From Desulfovibrio sp. (lineage in GTDB: Bacteria > Desulfobacterota > Desulfovibrionia > Desulfovibrionales > Desulfovibrionaceae), in the NCBI GenBank assembly GCA_017528345.1, contig JAFXOX010000076.1:1-49343 (forward strand): DNA of 49,343 nt, in the 5' to 3' direction. Made by a program: the position numbers and the translations under genes. The notes under the pieces were generated by a model. It saw only the letters and a list, made by a program, of their open reading frames with translations, did not search any database and was not told the origin of the DNA. Below are positions 8,270 to 17,827 of this stretch, piece after piece (the stretch's first letter is position 1; each line of letters opens with the position of its first letter).

Positions 8270-10945
8270 ATGCTCAGTGCCAGTGAAATCCGTCAGCGCT
8301 ATCTGCAGTTTTTTCAGCGTCAGAGCCACGCCATCGTTTCGTCAGGACCGCTTATTCCCCCTGACGATAAGACTCTGCTCTTTACCAATGCAGGTATGGT
8401 ACAGTTTAAAAAGCTCTTTTTAGGGGCAGAAAAGCGCTCGTACAGTCGAGCAACGACCTGTCAGAAATGTCTGCGTGTCTCTGGCAAACACAATGATCTC
8501 GAAAATGTGGGCCGCACAGCCCGTCACCATACCTTTTTTGAGATGCTCGGCAATTTTTCCTTCGGTGATTATTTCAAGAAGGAAGCCATTACCTGGGCCT
8601 GGCAGTTTGTCACAGAGGAACTCGAGCTTCCGGCTGAGAAATTGTGGGTAACTATTTACCGTGAAGATGAAGAGGCGGCAGCCCTTTGGCAGGAGATTGC
8701 CCATCTGCCCGCAGAGCGCATTGTGCGCATGGGCGAGAAGGATAATTTCTGGACCATGGGTGATACCGGCCCCTGTGGACCCTGCTCCGAGATCTATATT
8801 GATCAGGGCAGCGACATGGCCTGCGGTCCCAATTGCGGCATTGGCCAATGTGATTGTGACCGTTTTCTTGAGATCTGGAATCTCGTTTTCACGCAGTTCG
8901 ACCAGGCCAGTGACGGTTCACGCACGCTTTTGGCCGCCCCTAACATTGATACGGGTATGGGCCTTGAGCGCATTGCCGCCGTCTGTCAGGGTAAACGCTC
9001 CAATTTTGACTGTGATCTTTTCCAGGATCTCATCCAGTATGCGGCGCATCTCGCCTCTGTTACCTATAGTTTCAGTGCCCCCGACACCAATGATGTGGAT
9101 ACAGCGCTTCGCGTTATTGCCGATCACAGTCGCGCAGCGGCTTTTCTCATAGCCGAGGGGGTGCTTCCCTCCAACGAGAGCCGCGGCTATGTTCTACGCC
9201 GCCTGATTCGCAGAGCCCTGCGTTTTGCCCATCTTCTCGGTGTGCGCGATCCCTTCCTCTACAAAGTCGTTGGCCGAGTGGTTGAGGTTATGGGGGACAG
9301 TTATCCGGAGCTCTGCTCGCAGGCTGATTTTATCGCGAAAGTCGTGCATGAGGAGGAACTGCGTTTTTCCCAGACTCTTGAAAACGGCCTGCGACTGCTT
9401 GAGACGGAAATGGCCAAGCTTGAGGAAAAGGGAGAAAAATGCATACCGGGAGATCTCTCCTTCCTTCTGCACGATACGCATGGCTTTCCCCTTGATATTG
9501 TCAATGATGTGGCCGCAAAGCGTGGCTTTACGGTAGATGCCGCAGGCTTTGAGGCCAATATGGCTAAGCAGCGTGAACGTGCCCGTGCTAGTCAGAAACA
9601 GGCCGGTTTCTTTGGGCAGAGCGGCGACGTTGTGGAGATCTTCAAGCGTCTTGCCGCCAAAGGGCTTGCCTCGCGTTTCACAGGCTATACCCAGCTTTCG
9701 GAAAAAGCGCATGTGCTCATGCTTTTGGATGCGCAGGGCCAGGAGTGCTCACGTCTTGAAGAGGGCTGGTGCGGCTATCTGATCAGCGATGTGACTCCCT
9801 GTTATGGTGAATCCGGTGGACAGGCCGGTGATAAGGGGCAGGTTCGTTCTTTTTCTGCTCAGGCCAAGATCCTTACTTGTTCCAAGCCTGTGCCGACGCT
9901 CATTGTGCACTCGGTCAAAGTTGAGCAGGGTGAACTGCACGTGGGTGACGAGATAAGCCTTGAAGTGGCCAGAGATGAGCGTCTGGCCTGTGCACGCAAC
10001 CACTCCTGCACGCATCTTTTGCATGCTGCTTTGCGCAAGGTTTTGGGCAGCCACGTGCATCAGATGGGCTCTCTTGTGAATGATGAGCACCTGCGTTTTG
10101 ACTTCTCGCATTTTTCGGCCATGACCGAGGAAGAGCTTGCACGCGTGGAAGACTGTGTCAATGCAGCCATTCTCGCAGATCTTCCTGTTGTCACCGAGGA
10201 AATGGACCGCGAAAAAGCCAAGGCTACTGGTGCCATGGCGCTTTTTGACGAGAAATACGGAGACACGGTCCGGGTTGTGACCATCGGAACAGATGATGAG
10301 GTGACATCACGGGAATTGTGTGGTGGTACCCACCTTGCCCGTACCGGTCAGGCAGGTCTTTTCCTGATTGTCTCGGAGTCGGCTGTGGCCAGCGGCACAC
10401 GGCGTATTGAGGCGTTAACGGGTACAAAGGCCTATGCCTACTGTGTCAGACAGAGAGCCCTGCTGCGTGAAGCGCAGGGTCTGCTTAAAGCCGACAGCAG
10501 TGAGAAAATCTGCGAGCGTATCGAAACCCTGAAAAGTGATGTTAAAAAACTGCGTAAAGCCTCAGAAGAGGGTAAATCCAAGGCTATTGATCTGGATAGC
10601 CTGCTGAAGACAAGCAAAAAGATCTCCGAGATCAATTGCCTTGGCGTCAAGGTTCCGGCTATGCCAGTGCCTGCCTTGCGCAAGCTGATGGATGAGCTGC
10701 GTTCGCGCCTTGATCAGAAGGCCTGTATTAGTCTGGCCAGTGTTGATGGGGAAAAAGTCAGCCTTTTGATCTATGTATCGCGGGATCTGCATGACCGCTT
10801 CACGGCACCGGCTCTTATGGCTGAGGCAGCGCCATTGATCGGCGGTAAAGGCGGAGGTCGACCAGACCTGGCTCAGGCAGGCGGCAATCAGCCCTCTGGC
10901 ATTGAGGCCTGTTTTGCCAAGGTTGAACATATTCTTGCCAGTTAA
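8270..10945 (+). CDS. alaS: Alanyl-tRNA synthetase
   Basis: At 891 residues this is a full-length AlaRS. The class II catalytic core is at the N-terminus (RQRYLQFFQRQSH, then TFFEMLGNFSFGDYFKKEAI). The editing domain carries the zinc ligands HSCTH (578-582) and CGGTH (684-688), and the C-terminal DHHA1 domain ends in GGKGGGRPDLAQAGG. All key residues are present, so both charging and editing of mischarged tRNA should work. AGAGGAG precedes the ATG at 8270. recA is upstream and ahbC begins 15 bases downstream, which may tie heme genes to this transcript. Confidence 0.98.
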   Translation: MLSASEIRQRYLQFFQRQSHAIVSSGPLIPPDDKTLLFTNAGMVQFKKLFLGAEKRSYSRATTCQKCLRVSGKHNDLENVGRTARHHTFFEMLGNFSFGDYFKKEAITWAWQFVTEELELPAEKLWVTIYREDEEAAALWQEIAHLPAERIVRMGEKDNFWTMGDTGPCGPCSEIYIDQGSDMACGPNCGIGQCDCDRFLEIWNLVFTQFDQASDGSRTLLAAPNIDTGMGLERIAAVCQGKRSNFDCDLFQDLIQYAAHLASVTYSFSAPDTNDVDTALRVIADHSRAAAFLIAEGVLPSNESRGYVLRRLIRRALRFAHLLGVRDPFLYKVVGRVVEVMGDSYPELCSQADFIAKVVHEEELRFSQTLENGLRLLETEMAKLEEKGEKCIPGDLSFLLHDTHGFPLDIVNDVAAKRGFTVDAAGFEANMAKQRERARASQKQAGFFGQSGDVVEIFKRLAAKGLASRFTGYTQLSEKAHVLMLLDAQGQECSRLEEGWCGYLISDVTPCYGESGGQAGDKGQVRSFSAQAKILTCSKPVPTLIVHSVKVEQGELHVGDEISLEVARDERLACARNHSCTHLLHAALRKVLGSHVHQMGSLVNDEHLRFDFSHFSAMTEEELARVEDCVNAAILADLPVVTEEMDREKAKATGAMALFDEKYGDTVRVVTIGTDDEVTSRELCGGTHLARTGQAGLFLIVSESAVASGTRRIEALTGTKAYAYCVRQRALLREAQGLLKADSSEKICERIETLKSDVKKLRKASEEGKSKAIDLDSLLKTSKKISEINCLGVKVPAMPVPALRKLMDELRSRLDQKACISLASVDGEKVSLLIYVSRDLHDRFTAPALMAEAAPLIGGKGGGRPDLAQAGGNQPSGIEACFAKVEHILAS

Positions 10946-10960
10946 GGCCGGGTGACAGCA

Positions 10961-12142
10961 ATGATCGGAATATCCAAACTCTACTGCGGACAGGTGGAAA
11001 CGTCAGACTTTTTGCGTTACGGACGTCATTCTGGCTCTCTGCCTTCACATCTACTGCAGTTTTCAGAGGACAAGAAACCTGTGGTTGTCTGGAATATGAC
11101 CAGACGCTGCAATTTGAAATGTGTGCATTGTTACGCCCACGCCGAAAAGCTTGAAGGGGAAGATCCCATTTCCACAGAACAGGCCAAGACGATGATTGAT
11201 GATCTTGCGGCCTATGGGGCGCCTGTCATGCTCTTTTCTGGCGGAGAGCCTTTGGTGCGCAAGGATTTGGTTGAACTCGCCTGTCATGCGACGCAAAAGG
11301 GGATGCGTGCCGTCATCTCCACCAATGGGACTTTGATCACCAAGGAAAAGGCCAAGGAACTGAAGCAGGTTGGTCTTTCCTATGTGGGAATTTCTCTCGA
11401 TGGTCTGGAAGAGGTGCACGATCATTTTCGTGGTGTGCAGGGGGCTTTTGCCAAGGCTTTGCAGGGCATCGCCAACTGTCAGGCGGAAGGGCTCAAGGTC
11501 GGACTGCGCTTTACCATGAACAAGCGCAATGTGGCTGAAATTCCCGGGATTTTCCGCCTTTTGCGCGATCTTGAGGTGCCGCGCGCCTGTTTTTACCATC
11601 TCGTCTATTCAGGCCGTGGCTCTGCCATGATTGAGGAAGATCTCTCCCATAGCGAGACACGGGCCGTGCTTGATTTGATCATGGACGAGACACGTAAGCT
11701 TTTTGAGGCCGGGCATCCCAAGGAAATTTTGACAGTCGATAACCATGCCGACGGTCCCTATGTCTGGTTGCGGCTTGCGCGCGAAGATCCCAAGCGGGCC
11801 GAAGAGGTCTTGCAGCTGCTCCAGTACAATGAGGGGAACAATTCAGGCCGCGGTTTTGCCTGTATTTCCTGGGATGGCAAGGTCCACGCCGATCAGTTTT
11901 GGCGGGAGCACGTTTTTGGTAATGTGCTCGAGCGTCCCTTTTCTCAGATCTGGGATGATCCCAATATTGAACTGCTGCATAAGCTGAAGAACAAGAAAGC
12001 CTATGTCGGAGGCCGTTGCGCCAAGTGTCAATACCTGAAGATCTGTGGCGGCAATTTCAGAGCCAGGGCAGAGGCTGTCTATGGCGATGTCTGGGCAGAG
12101 GATCCAGCCTGTTATCTGACGGATGCTGAAATTGGGCTTTGA
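10961..12142 (+). CDS. ahbC: Radical SAM 12,18-didecarboxysiroheme deacetylase AhbC
   Basis: The 393-residue protein matches AhbC, which removes the two acetate side chains of didecarboxysiroheme to give iron-coproporphyrin III in the alternative heme pathway of sulfate reducers and archaea. The radical SAM motif CNLKCVHC lies near residues 50-57, followed by FSGGEPL. The C-terminal part has a cysteine-rich segment (CAKCQYLKICGG) that fits an auxiliary iron-sulfur cluster. The family N-terminus, MIGISKLYCG, begins at the ATG at 10961, with GGGTGA upstream; a GTG at 10952 is also in frame. I distinguish it from AhbD by the N-terminal extension before the radical SAM motif and by its position before hemB. 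Confidence 0.88.
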   Translation: MIGISKLYCGQVETSDFLRYGRHSGSLPSHLLQFSEDKKPVVVWNMTRRCNLKCVHCYAHAEKLEGEDPISTEQAKTMIDDLAAYGAPVMLFSGGEPLVRKDLVELACHATQKGMRAVISTNGTLITKEKAKELKQVGLSYVGISLDGLEEVHDHFRGVQGAFAKALQGIANCQAEGLKVGLRFTMNKRNVAEIPGIFRLLRDLEVPRACFYHLVYSGRGSAMIEEDLSHSETRAVLDLIMDETRKLFEAGHPKEILTVDNHADGPYVWLRLAREDPKRAEEVLQLLQYNEGNNSGRGFACISWDGKVHADQFWREHVFGNVLERPFSQIWDDPNIELLHKLKNKKAYVGGRCAKCQYLKICGGNFRARAEAVYGDVWAEDPACYLTDAEIGL

Positions 12143-12171
12143 TGGCAGCAGATTGCCGGAATTGGCAACTT

Positions 12172-12230
12172 CTCATGCAAAGAGCACAAGCTGTTTGCAT
12201 GAGTAACCCCGCTTTGCGGGTTGCAAAGGA
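12172..12230 (+). promoter_or_regulatory. Two-hairpin leader between ahbC and hemB, possible RNA switch
   Basis: CTCATGCAAA (12172-12181) pairs perfectly with TTTGCATGAG (12194-12203), a 10-bp stem. It is followed by CCCGC-TTT-GCGGG (12208-12220). In a competing fold, TTTGC (12194-12198) can pair with GCAAA (12223-12227), which lies on the AAAGGA ribosome site of hemB. The two folds exclude each other and only one would cover the ribosome site. This is inference from complementarity. Confidence 0.5.
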
Positions 12231-12239
12231 ACTGTGAGC

Positions 12240-13229
12240 ATGAGTATGTCTTTTTACCGTGGCCGGCGTCTGCGTAAAACGCCGCAGCTGCGTGCCCTGC
12301 TGCGTGAGACAGCGCCCCTGTGTGTGGAAGATCTGATTATGCCGTATTTTGTGGTTGAGACTAAGGACAATCAGTTCGCCAAGCCTGTTCCCTCCATGCC
12401 CGGACAGTGCCAGCTGTCTCTGGCCATGCTCGAAAAGCGGGTTGCCAAGGCCTGTGATCTTGGACTGACAAGTATTCTGCTCTTTGGAATTCCTGCCCAC
12501 AAGGACGAACGTGCTTCAGGGGCCTATGATAAAAACGGCATTGTGCAGCAGGCCGTTAGGCGTTTGAAAAAACGCTGTCCCCAGCTCTGCGTGATCACTG
12601 ATGTGTGTCTCTGTGAATATATGAGTCATGGTCACTGCGGCATTTTGGACAGCGAAGGGTATGTGCAGAATGACCCAACCCTGCCCCTGCTCACCCAGAC
12701 AGCCGTAAGTCATGCCTTGGCCGGGGCTGACATGGTTGCCCCCTCAGACATGATGGATGGACGGGTGGCAGCAATACGCAAGGGCTTGGATGAGCAGGGA
12801 CTGACGGATATTCCCGTTCTCTCCTATGCGGTCAAATATGCCTCTGCCTTTTATGGTCCTTTCCGTGATGCCGCTGAATCTGCTCCTGCCCACGGTGATC
12901 GCAAATCCTATCAGATGGATGCCGGTAATGGCCGTGAGGCTCTGATGGAGGCTCGTGCCGATGTGGCTGAAGGAGCTGATGCCCTGATTGTCAAACCGGC
13001 CGGACCCTATAGTGATATTCTCTGGCGCGTGCAGGAAGCTGTGGATGTGCCGGTGATGGCCTACCAGGTGAGCGGTGAATACGCCATGATCTGCGCTGCC
13101 GCTCAGAACGGCTGGATCGATGAGGAGCGTATCATCCTTGAAAGTCTCCTTGGCCTCAAACGTGCAGGCGCGCGCAGCATTATCACCTATTTTGCCGAAT
13201 ATCTTCTTGAAAAAAGGCTGGTGCGATGA
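12240..13229 (+). CDS. hemB: Porphobilinogen synthase (delta-aminolevulinate dehydratase)
   Basis: HemB condenses two aminolevulinate molecules into porphobilinogen. The 329-residue protein has both active-site lysines: near residue 199 (SYAVKYASAFYGPF) and near residue 252 (DALIVKPAGPY). The segment DVCLCEYMSHGHC keeps the three cysteines of the zinc-dependent enzymes, so this is the zinc type. I chose the ATG at 12240 because AAGGA ends nine bases upstream; a GTG at 12234 in the same frame is too close to it. The gene sits between the two radical SAM heme enzymes and overlaps ahbD by four bases, so precursor and late steps are coupled. Confidence 0.97.
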   Translation: MSMSFYRGRRLRKTPQLRALLRETAPLCVEDLIMPYFVVETKDNQFAKPVPSMPGQCQLSLAMLEKRVAKACDLGLTSILLFGIPAHKDERASGAYDKNGIVQQAVRRLKKRCPQLCVITDVCLCEYMSHGHCGILDSEGYVQNDPTLPLLTQTAVSHALAGADMVAPSDMMDGRVAAIRKGLDEQGLTDIPVLSYAVKYASAFYGPFRDAAESAPAHGDRKSYQMDAGNGREALMEARADVAEGADALIVKPAGPYSDILWRVQEAVDVPVMAYQVSGEYAMICAAAQNGWIDEERIILESLLGLKRAGARSIITYFAEYLLEKRLVR

Positions 13230-14338
13230 GTGCGGGAAGCCATGTGCCAAGGACGCTTGAGGATGGCAGCCCTGTCTGCCGGCTGATTGCCTGGGAGGTC
13301 ACCCGTTCCTGCAATCTTGCCTGTAGGCATTGTCGGGCCGAGGCCCATCCTGAGCCCTATCCAGGAGAATTGTCCACAGAAGAAGCGCTCAAGCTCATTG
13401 CAAGCTTCCCCAAGGTTGGGCGTCCCATTGTCATTTTTACCGGTGGCGAGCCAACCCTGCGCGCGGATCTTTTTGAGCTGATCAGTGCTACGCATAAGCT
13501 TGGACTGACATGCGCCTGTGCGCCTAATGGTACACGTTTGACGCCTGAAATGGCTCACGGCTTAAAGGATGCCGGCGTTGAACGCTGCTCCATTTCCATT
13601 GACGGCGCTGATGCCTCCTCGCATGATGCCTTTCGCGGGGTGCCCGGCGCATTTGCTGGCGCCATGCGCGGTATCAGCTATCTCAAGGAGGCTGGTCTTC
13701 CTTTTCAGATCAATACTACAGTCACACGCAATAATCTTTCCCATTTTCACGAAATTTTTAGCCTCTGCGAGCGTCTTGGCGCCGAGGCCTGGCATATTTT
13801 TCTGCTTGTCCCCATGGGCAGAGCTGCAGGACTCAGGGATCAGGTGATCACTGCCCAGGAATACGAGGATGTTTTGCACTGGCTCTACGATTTTCGCAAG
13901 ACAACGAGCATGCATCTCAAGGCTACCTGTGCTCCGCATTACTACCGTATCATGCGCCAGCGGGCGCATGAGGAAGGGGTTGAGGTTTCTCTGGACAATT
14001 TTGGCATGGATGCCATGACCAGAGGCTGTCTTGGCGGTACAGGCTTTTGCTTCATTAGCCACACAGGACAGGTGCAGCCCTGTGGCTATCTTGAGCTTGA
14101 CTGCGGGCAGGTGCGCGAGACACCCTTCCCTGAGATTTGGCGTAAGAGTGCTTATTTTCAGGATTTTCGCAATCAGAGCCGTTATCAGGGCAAATGTGGT
14201 GTCTGTGAATATCACCGCTTCTGCGGTGGCTGCAGAGCCCGCGCCTACAGTATGAGCGGCAATCACCTGGCACCAGAGCCCCTCTGTACCTATCTTCCCA
14301 AAAAACTCAGGCCTGGAGAGGCTCATGGACGATCTTGA
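13226..14338 (+). CDS. ahbD: Radical SAM heme b synthase AhbD
   Basis: AhbD oxidatively decarboxylates two propionates of iron-coproporphyrin III to vinyls, giving heme b. The 370-residue protein has the radical SAM motif CNLACRHC near residues 29-36 and FTGGEPTLR. A C-terminal SPASM-like cysteine set (CGVCEYHRFCGGCRAR, then a final Cys) fits an auxiliary cluster. The ATG overlaps the hemB stop in an ATGA arrangement, indicating translational coupling. The short N-terminus before the cysteine motif and the order ahbC-hemB-ahbD support AhbD rather than AhbC or NirJ. Confidence 0.88.
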   Translation: MSAGSHVPRTLEDGSPVCRLIAWEVTRSCNLACRHCRAEAHPEPYPGELSTEEALKLIASFPKVGRPIVIFTGGEPTLRADLFELISATHKLGLTCACAPNGTRLTPEMAHGLKDAGVERCSISIDGADASSHDAFRGVPGAFAGAMRGISYLKEAGLPFQINTTVTRNNLSHFHEIFSLCERLGAEAWHIFLLVPMGRAAGLRDQVITAQEYEDVLHWLYDFRKTTSMHLKATCAPHYYRIMRQRAHEEGVEVSLDNFGMDAMTRGCLGGTGFCFISHTGQVQPCGYLELDCGQVRETPFPEIWRKSAYFQDFRNQSRYQGKCGVCEYHRFCGGCRARAYSMSGNHLAPEPLCTYLPKKLRPGEAHGRS

Positions 14339-14771
14339 CCGTGCCATACTTGACATTATCCAGACCGATTTCCCGTTGGTGTCTAGGCCGTATGCCGAAT
14401 TGGGCGCCCGTCTTGGTGTGAGCGAGGAAGAGGTTTTTGAACACGTGCGGGAACTGCGCAGACAGGGTGTCATCAGACAACTCAGTGCCAATTTTTGGGC
14501 AGGCCGTCTTGGCTATGTGTCAACACTCTGTGCGGCACGTGTGCCAGAAGAGCAACTTGCCGCCTTTGTGGAGGCGGTGAATGCCACAAGCGGCGTAACT
14601 CACAATTACCTCCGGGCCAATGCCTATAATGTCTGGTTTACGCTCATTGCTCCGTCAGCAGATGCCTGTCAGAGCATTCTGGATGGTCTCTCCGAAAAAA
14701 CAGGTATACCCATTCTCAACCTGCCAGCTGCCAAAATTTTTAAAATAGCGGTCAACTTTCAAATGCAATAA
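14325..14771 (+). CDS. Siroheme decarboxylase subunit, AhbA/AhbB family (Lrp/AsnC-like)
   Basis: The 148-residue protein has an N-terminal winged helix (DDLDRAILDIIQTDFPLVSRPYAELGARLG) and a C-terminal Lrp-like alpha-beta domain with GVTHNYLRANAYNVWFTL. It matches the NirDLGH/AhbA-AhbB family, which decarboxylates siroheme to didecarboxysiroheme, and it sits with ahbC, hemB and ahbD. The His in THNYLR is the kind of heme-contacting residue the family keeps. The active enzyme is normally an AhbA-AhbB pair and only one gene is here, so the partner must be elsewhere; I cannot tell whether this is A or B. It overlaps ahbD by 14 bases and has GGAGAGG before the ATG. A true Lrp regulator is less likely. 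Confidence 0.8.
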   Translation: MDDLDRAILDIIQTDFPLVSRPYAELGARLGVSEEEVFEHVRELRRQGVIRQLSANFWAGRLGYVSTLCAARVPEEQLAAFVEAVNATSGVTHNYLRANAYNVWFTLIAPSADACQSILDGLSEKTGIPILNLPAAKIFKIAVNFQMQ

Positions 14772-14832
14772 TTGTGGATTGTGAAGTGAGCAGCGCTTGG
14801 CTGCCTATTTTGTCGAGAATATGTGCATGCTC

Positions 14833-14873
14833 AAACAGAAAAGCCTCTCTAGAACGGAGAGGCTTTTCTGTTT
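14833..14873. terminator. Strong intrinsic terminator after the ahb cluster
   Basis: A perfect 17-bp stem (14833-14849 with 14857-14873) closes a 7-base loop. The stem ends are A-rich on the left and T-rich on the right, so it can act in both directions. It stops the recA-alaS-ahb transcript and possibly read-through from the facing MscS gene. Confidence 0.93.
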
Positions 14874-15033
14874 GGCGTTTTTGCCACGCGCGTTCTGCTT
14901 GGGCAAGTGCCTAAGGGATGGGCGCCATTTCGAAGCGTAAGATCCCTTTGCTTGGGCCCTACTGTGCTCGCTACGCTGAGGAAAGGCAGGTCCTTTGAGC
15001 TTTTTGAGAGCAGATGTGGTATGCTTTTCGTTG

Positions 15034-17691
15034 TTAGGCTTCGTTCATCTCACGCTCATCGGACTCGATTGCTTTTTTGGTGCGATGCGGTACAAGCCTT
15101 GATCTTGGCCGTCTGCCTTTTGGCAGAGCGGGTTTGCCGTGGGTAGTCTTCAGGTGCACATCAAGCTGCGGGAAAGCGATTTCGATGTGCTGTCTGGCGA
15201 ACTCCTTGTCTATGGCCAAACGGATTTCCGCGCAGATACGCAGGCGGTCATCGAATTTGTTAACCCAGAAATAGACGGTAAAATCAAGGGTATTGTCGCC
15301 GAAGTTCTGGAAGAGCACAGAAGGCTCTGGGTAGCGCAAAATGCCGGCATGTTTGGCGACAATGCTTTTCAGGGTGTGGACCACAAGATCGGTGTCCGAA
15401 CCATAGGCTACGCCTACGGAAACACTGGTTCGCACGGTGGAATCGTTATGGGTCCAGTTGATGAGGTGGCCTGAGATAAATTCGGAATTGGGCACATAGA
15501 TCAGGGCATTATCATAGGTCTGAATCATGGTGTCGCGTACACTGATGCGGGCAACGCGGCCTGCAATACCGCCCACTTCAATGACATCACCCACCTGCAG
15601 CATGCGGCCGAAAATGAGAATGAGACCTGAGAAGAAATTATTGACAATGCCCTGCAGACCCATACCAATACCGACAGACAGACCGGTCATGACCATGGCA
15701 GCGTTTTTCAGGTCAATGTCCAGAATATGCATGACAAAGAGCGCAAAGATGATCCAGACAGTGTAGGTATAGGCGGTCTGGGCTGGCGTGACCAGAGAGG
15801 CGTCGACACTGCTTTTATTGTTTATGATGATCTTTGAGAGGTAGCGTGAGCCTGTGACCACAATGGCCTTGGTCAGGAAGAAGGCGCTGATGATGACCAG
15901 AATGTGCAGCAGATTGAATTCTGTGGAACCGATGCTAAAATTTTTGAAGAGATACTGCTCCATGATCACAGGGCCGCCGGGCAGGGTGGCAATCCAGAGC
16001 AGGACGCTTGTGATGGTGATCATCATGATGATGGGTACAGCCAGAGACACAGCTATATTGGAGACAATGGCGCGCAGCCCCTCCTGCGGTTGATTCTCGT
16101 TGAGGTAGTTGAACTGCGCAATGCCGCCGAGGCAAAGCTCCAGGGCCAGAGAAAGAGAGACACAGAACAGATAGACGATTATACTGTAGATGTGCAGGCC
16201 GCAGAGGGTGAGAATGAGGCTTAGCCAAAGCACAACACCGTCAAAAATTCTGATATTGTTTTCCAGTCGCAGCTCGCCGATAGATAATTCTGGCCAGAAG
16301 CGCCGCCAGATGAGTACGCTCACCAGGAAACCCAGCCAGAGCATCAGAATAACGCCGCGTAAAAGGGGCAGGTAGAGGAGAATATAGGCCACGCAGGTCA
16401 GCGGAAAGAGGCGAAGGAGGGGGGCCGGCTGACGTGGCACATCAGGGGCTGAGAGCAGCCTGAGGTCCCAGGCCAGGTGCATCTGTCCTAAAATGATGAT
16501 AAGATTGCCGATGGCCATGAACAACCTGAAATTATCGCCCTGAGGGGTGACAGAGCCCACAAAGAAGCAAATGCCGAGGCAGATCAGGGGCAGACTGACC
16601 TTGAACATGTGGTTAATCACAGGATTGGTGTCGGTGGGCAGCCACTTCTGTCGCCGCAAAAACATGATGGCAAAGACGCTGAGCACGGCACTGATCAGAA
16701 AACGTAATCCTGCTTTGCGCCAGTCGTCATTGTCACTGGGTAACTCGAGAGCTCGGCGCATATCAAAGCCATTGGCGAGAATCTCCAACTGCCTGGGCAG
16801 GTAGGTCCACGTGTTTGCATCAAGCCAGGGCAGGGGCTTTTGTAGATAGTATTCTTTCCAGAGATTGGGAAGCTTCTGGGAGATTTCGCCCTGAATTTTT
16901 TGAATTTCCTCTTTCAGGGCATTAGCCGGGGCAAGCTCATTGTTCTGATCGCGCAGAAGGTTTTCTAGGAAAAGGCGAGTGTCTTTGAGATCCTTCTGAT
17001 AGGCGATAAGCTCAGCATCGTCGCCCTGCAGATTGACAGAAAACGAAGAGAACGATTTGATGGTTTCGAGCAGTTTTTCTGTGGTGTTTTTTATGGCCAA
17101 AAGCGGATTGAGCTCACGGTCGAGGTCCCGCTCGATGAGGTAGAGCCGGCTTTGAACCGCTTCCATAAGACTTGCCCATTTATTAAAGCGGTTGACGCTG
17201 GGCATGAGCTGATTGAGATTGCGCTCGGCATGGCCGATGTAAAAGATGAGCTCATGCTTATCGGCAAATTCCTTTTCCAGCTCCTGACCTTTTTCGTAGA
17301 TGCTTTTGATGCGGGTATGCGCTTCGTGCCATTTTTGCCGCCAGGGCTCGGCCAGCTTATGGCGTTCCACAAGCTCGATAATGAGTGCTTGCAGGTCCTG
17401 ATGACAATCCAAAATGATCGCGGCTATATCGCTTTTTTCCGGTTTGTGCCCGTCCTGATCCTGCGTTTTATCATCCGCTTCGGTCATTGACTCTTTTTTG
17501 GCGGGATCTTGTTGTTGCTCTTGAGGCTGCTTTTTCTTGTCTTTCTGAGCAGCTGCGGCATTTTTGGGCGGCGCACTTGTCGCACTCTGACTTTTGGCCT
17601 CCTGCTGTGGAGCGGCTTGTGCGGTTGGTGTGAGTTCTGTCCAGAAAATGATGGCCACAATGAGGGCGAGAGTGGGAAAGATAGTGCGCAT
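15034..17691 (-). CDS. Large MscS-family mechanosensitive channel with periplasmic coiled-coil domain
   Basis: The 885-residue protein starts with a signal peptide (RTIFPTLALIVAIIFWTELT, ending in AQA). A Gln/Lys/Ala-rich low-complexity stretch and a long helical region to about residue 300 follow. Then come several membrane segments and a C-terminal MscS domain: the pore helix around residue 670 (SVGIGMGLQGIVNNFFSG), then LQVGDVIEVGGIAGRV, VPNSEFISGHLINWTHND and a C-terminal alpha-beta part. The architecture is that of the MscK/YbiO-type large channels that release solutes during osmotic down-shock. It stands alone, divergent from the DUF362 gene. I chose the ATG at 17691; an upstream TTG at 17712 is less likely. 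Confidence 0.88.
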   Translation of the reverse strand: MRTIFPTLALIVAIIFWTELTPTAQAAPQQEAKSQSATSAPPKNAAAAQKDKKKQPQEQQQDPAKKESMTEADDKTQDQDGHKPEKSDIAAIILDCHQDLQALIIELVERHKLAEPWRQKWHEAHTRIKSIYEKGQELEKEFADKHELIFYIGHAERNLNQLMPSVNRFNKWASLMEAVQSRLYLIERDLDRELNPLLAIKNTTEKLLETIKSFSSFSVNLQGDDAELIAYQKDLKDTRLFLENLLRDQNNELAPANALKEEIQKIQGEISQKLPNLWKEYYLQKPLPWLDANTWTYLPRQLEILANGFDMRRALELPSDNDDWRKAGLRFLISAVLSVFAIMFLRRQKWLPTDTNPVINHMFKVSLPLICLGICFFVGSVTPQGDNFRLFMAIGNLIIILGQMHLAWDLRLLSAPDVPRQPAPLLRLFPLTCVAYILLYLPLLRGVILMLWLGFLVSVLIWRRFWPELSIGELRLENNIRIFDGVVLWLSLILTLCGLHIYSIIVYLFCVSLSLALELCLGGIAQFNYLNENQPQEGLRAIVSNIAVSLAVPIIMMITITSVLLWIATLPGGPVIMEQYLFKNFSIGSTEFNLLHILVIISAFFLTKAIVVTGSRYLSKIIINNKSSVDASLVTPAQTAYTYTVWIIFALFVMHILDIDLKNAAMVMTGLSVGIGMGLQGIVNNFFSGLILIFGRMLQVGDVIEVGGIAGRVARISVRDTMIQTYDNALIYVPNSEFISGHLINWTHNDSTVRTSVSVGVAYGSDTDLVVHTLKSIVAKHAGILRYPEPSVLFQNFGDNTLDFTVYFWVNKFDDRLRICAEIRLAIDKEFARQHIEIAFPQLDVHLKTTHGKPALPKGRRPRSRLVPHRTKKAIESDEREMNEA

Positions 17692-17827
17692 AGGCTTCTC
17701 TTCAAACGTCAAAGGTGCTTGCCAGAAATGTCAGCTTTGGAACATGTACTTTGACGCGTGAAAAAACAAGAGGGCAAGCGAAAATTTTTTGACTTTGTTT
17801 TTGAGAGCCTTGAAATTGAGGGAAAAA

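Noticed and set aside
14325..14771. Lrp/AsnC transcription regulator
   Set aside because: Position after ahbD and the THNYLR segment fit siroheme decarboxylase better than an amino-acid-sensing regulator.
15034..17691. MscS-family gene as an efflux or glycan transporter
   Set aside because: The pore and C-terminal motifs are those of MscS channels, and no transporter partner is nearby.
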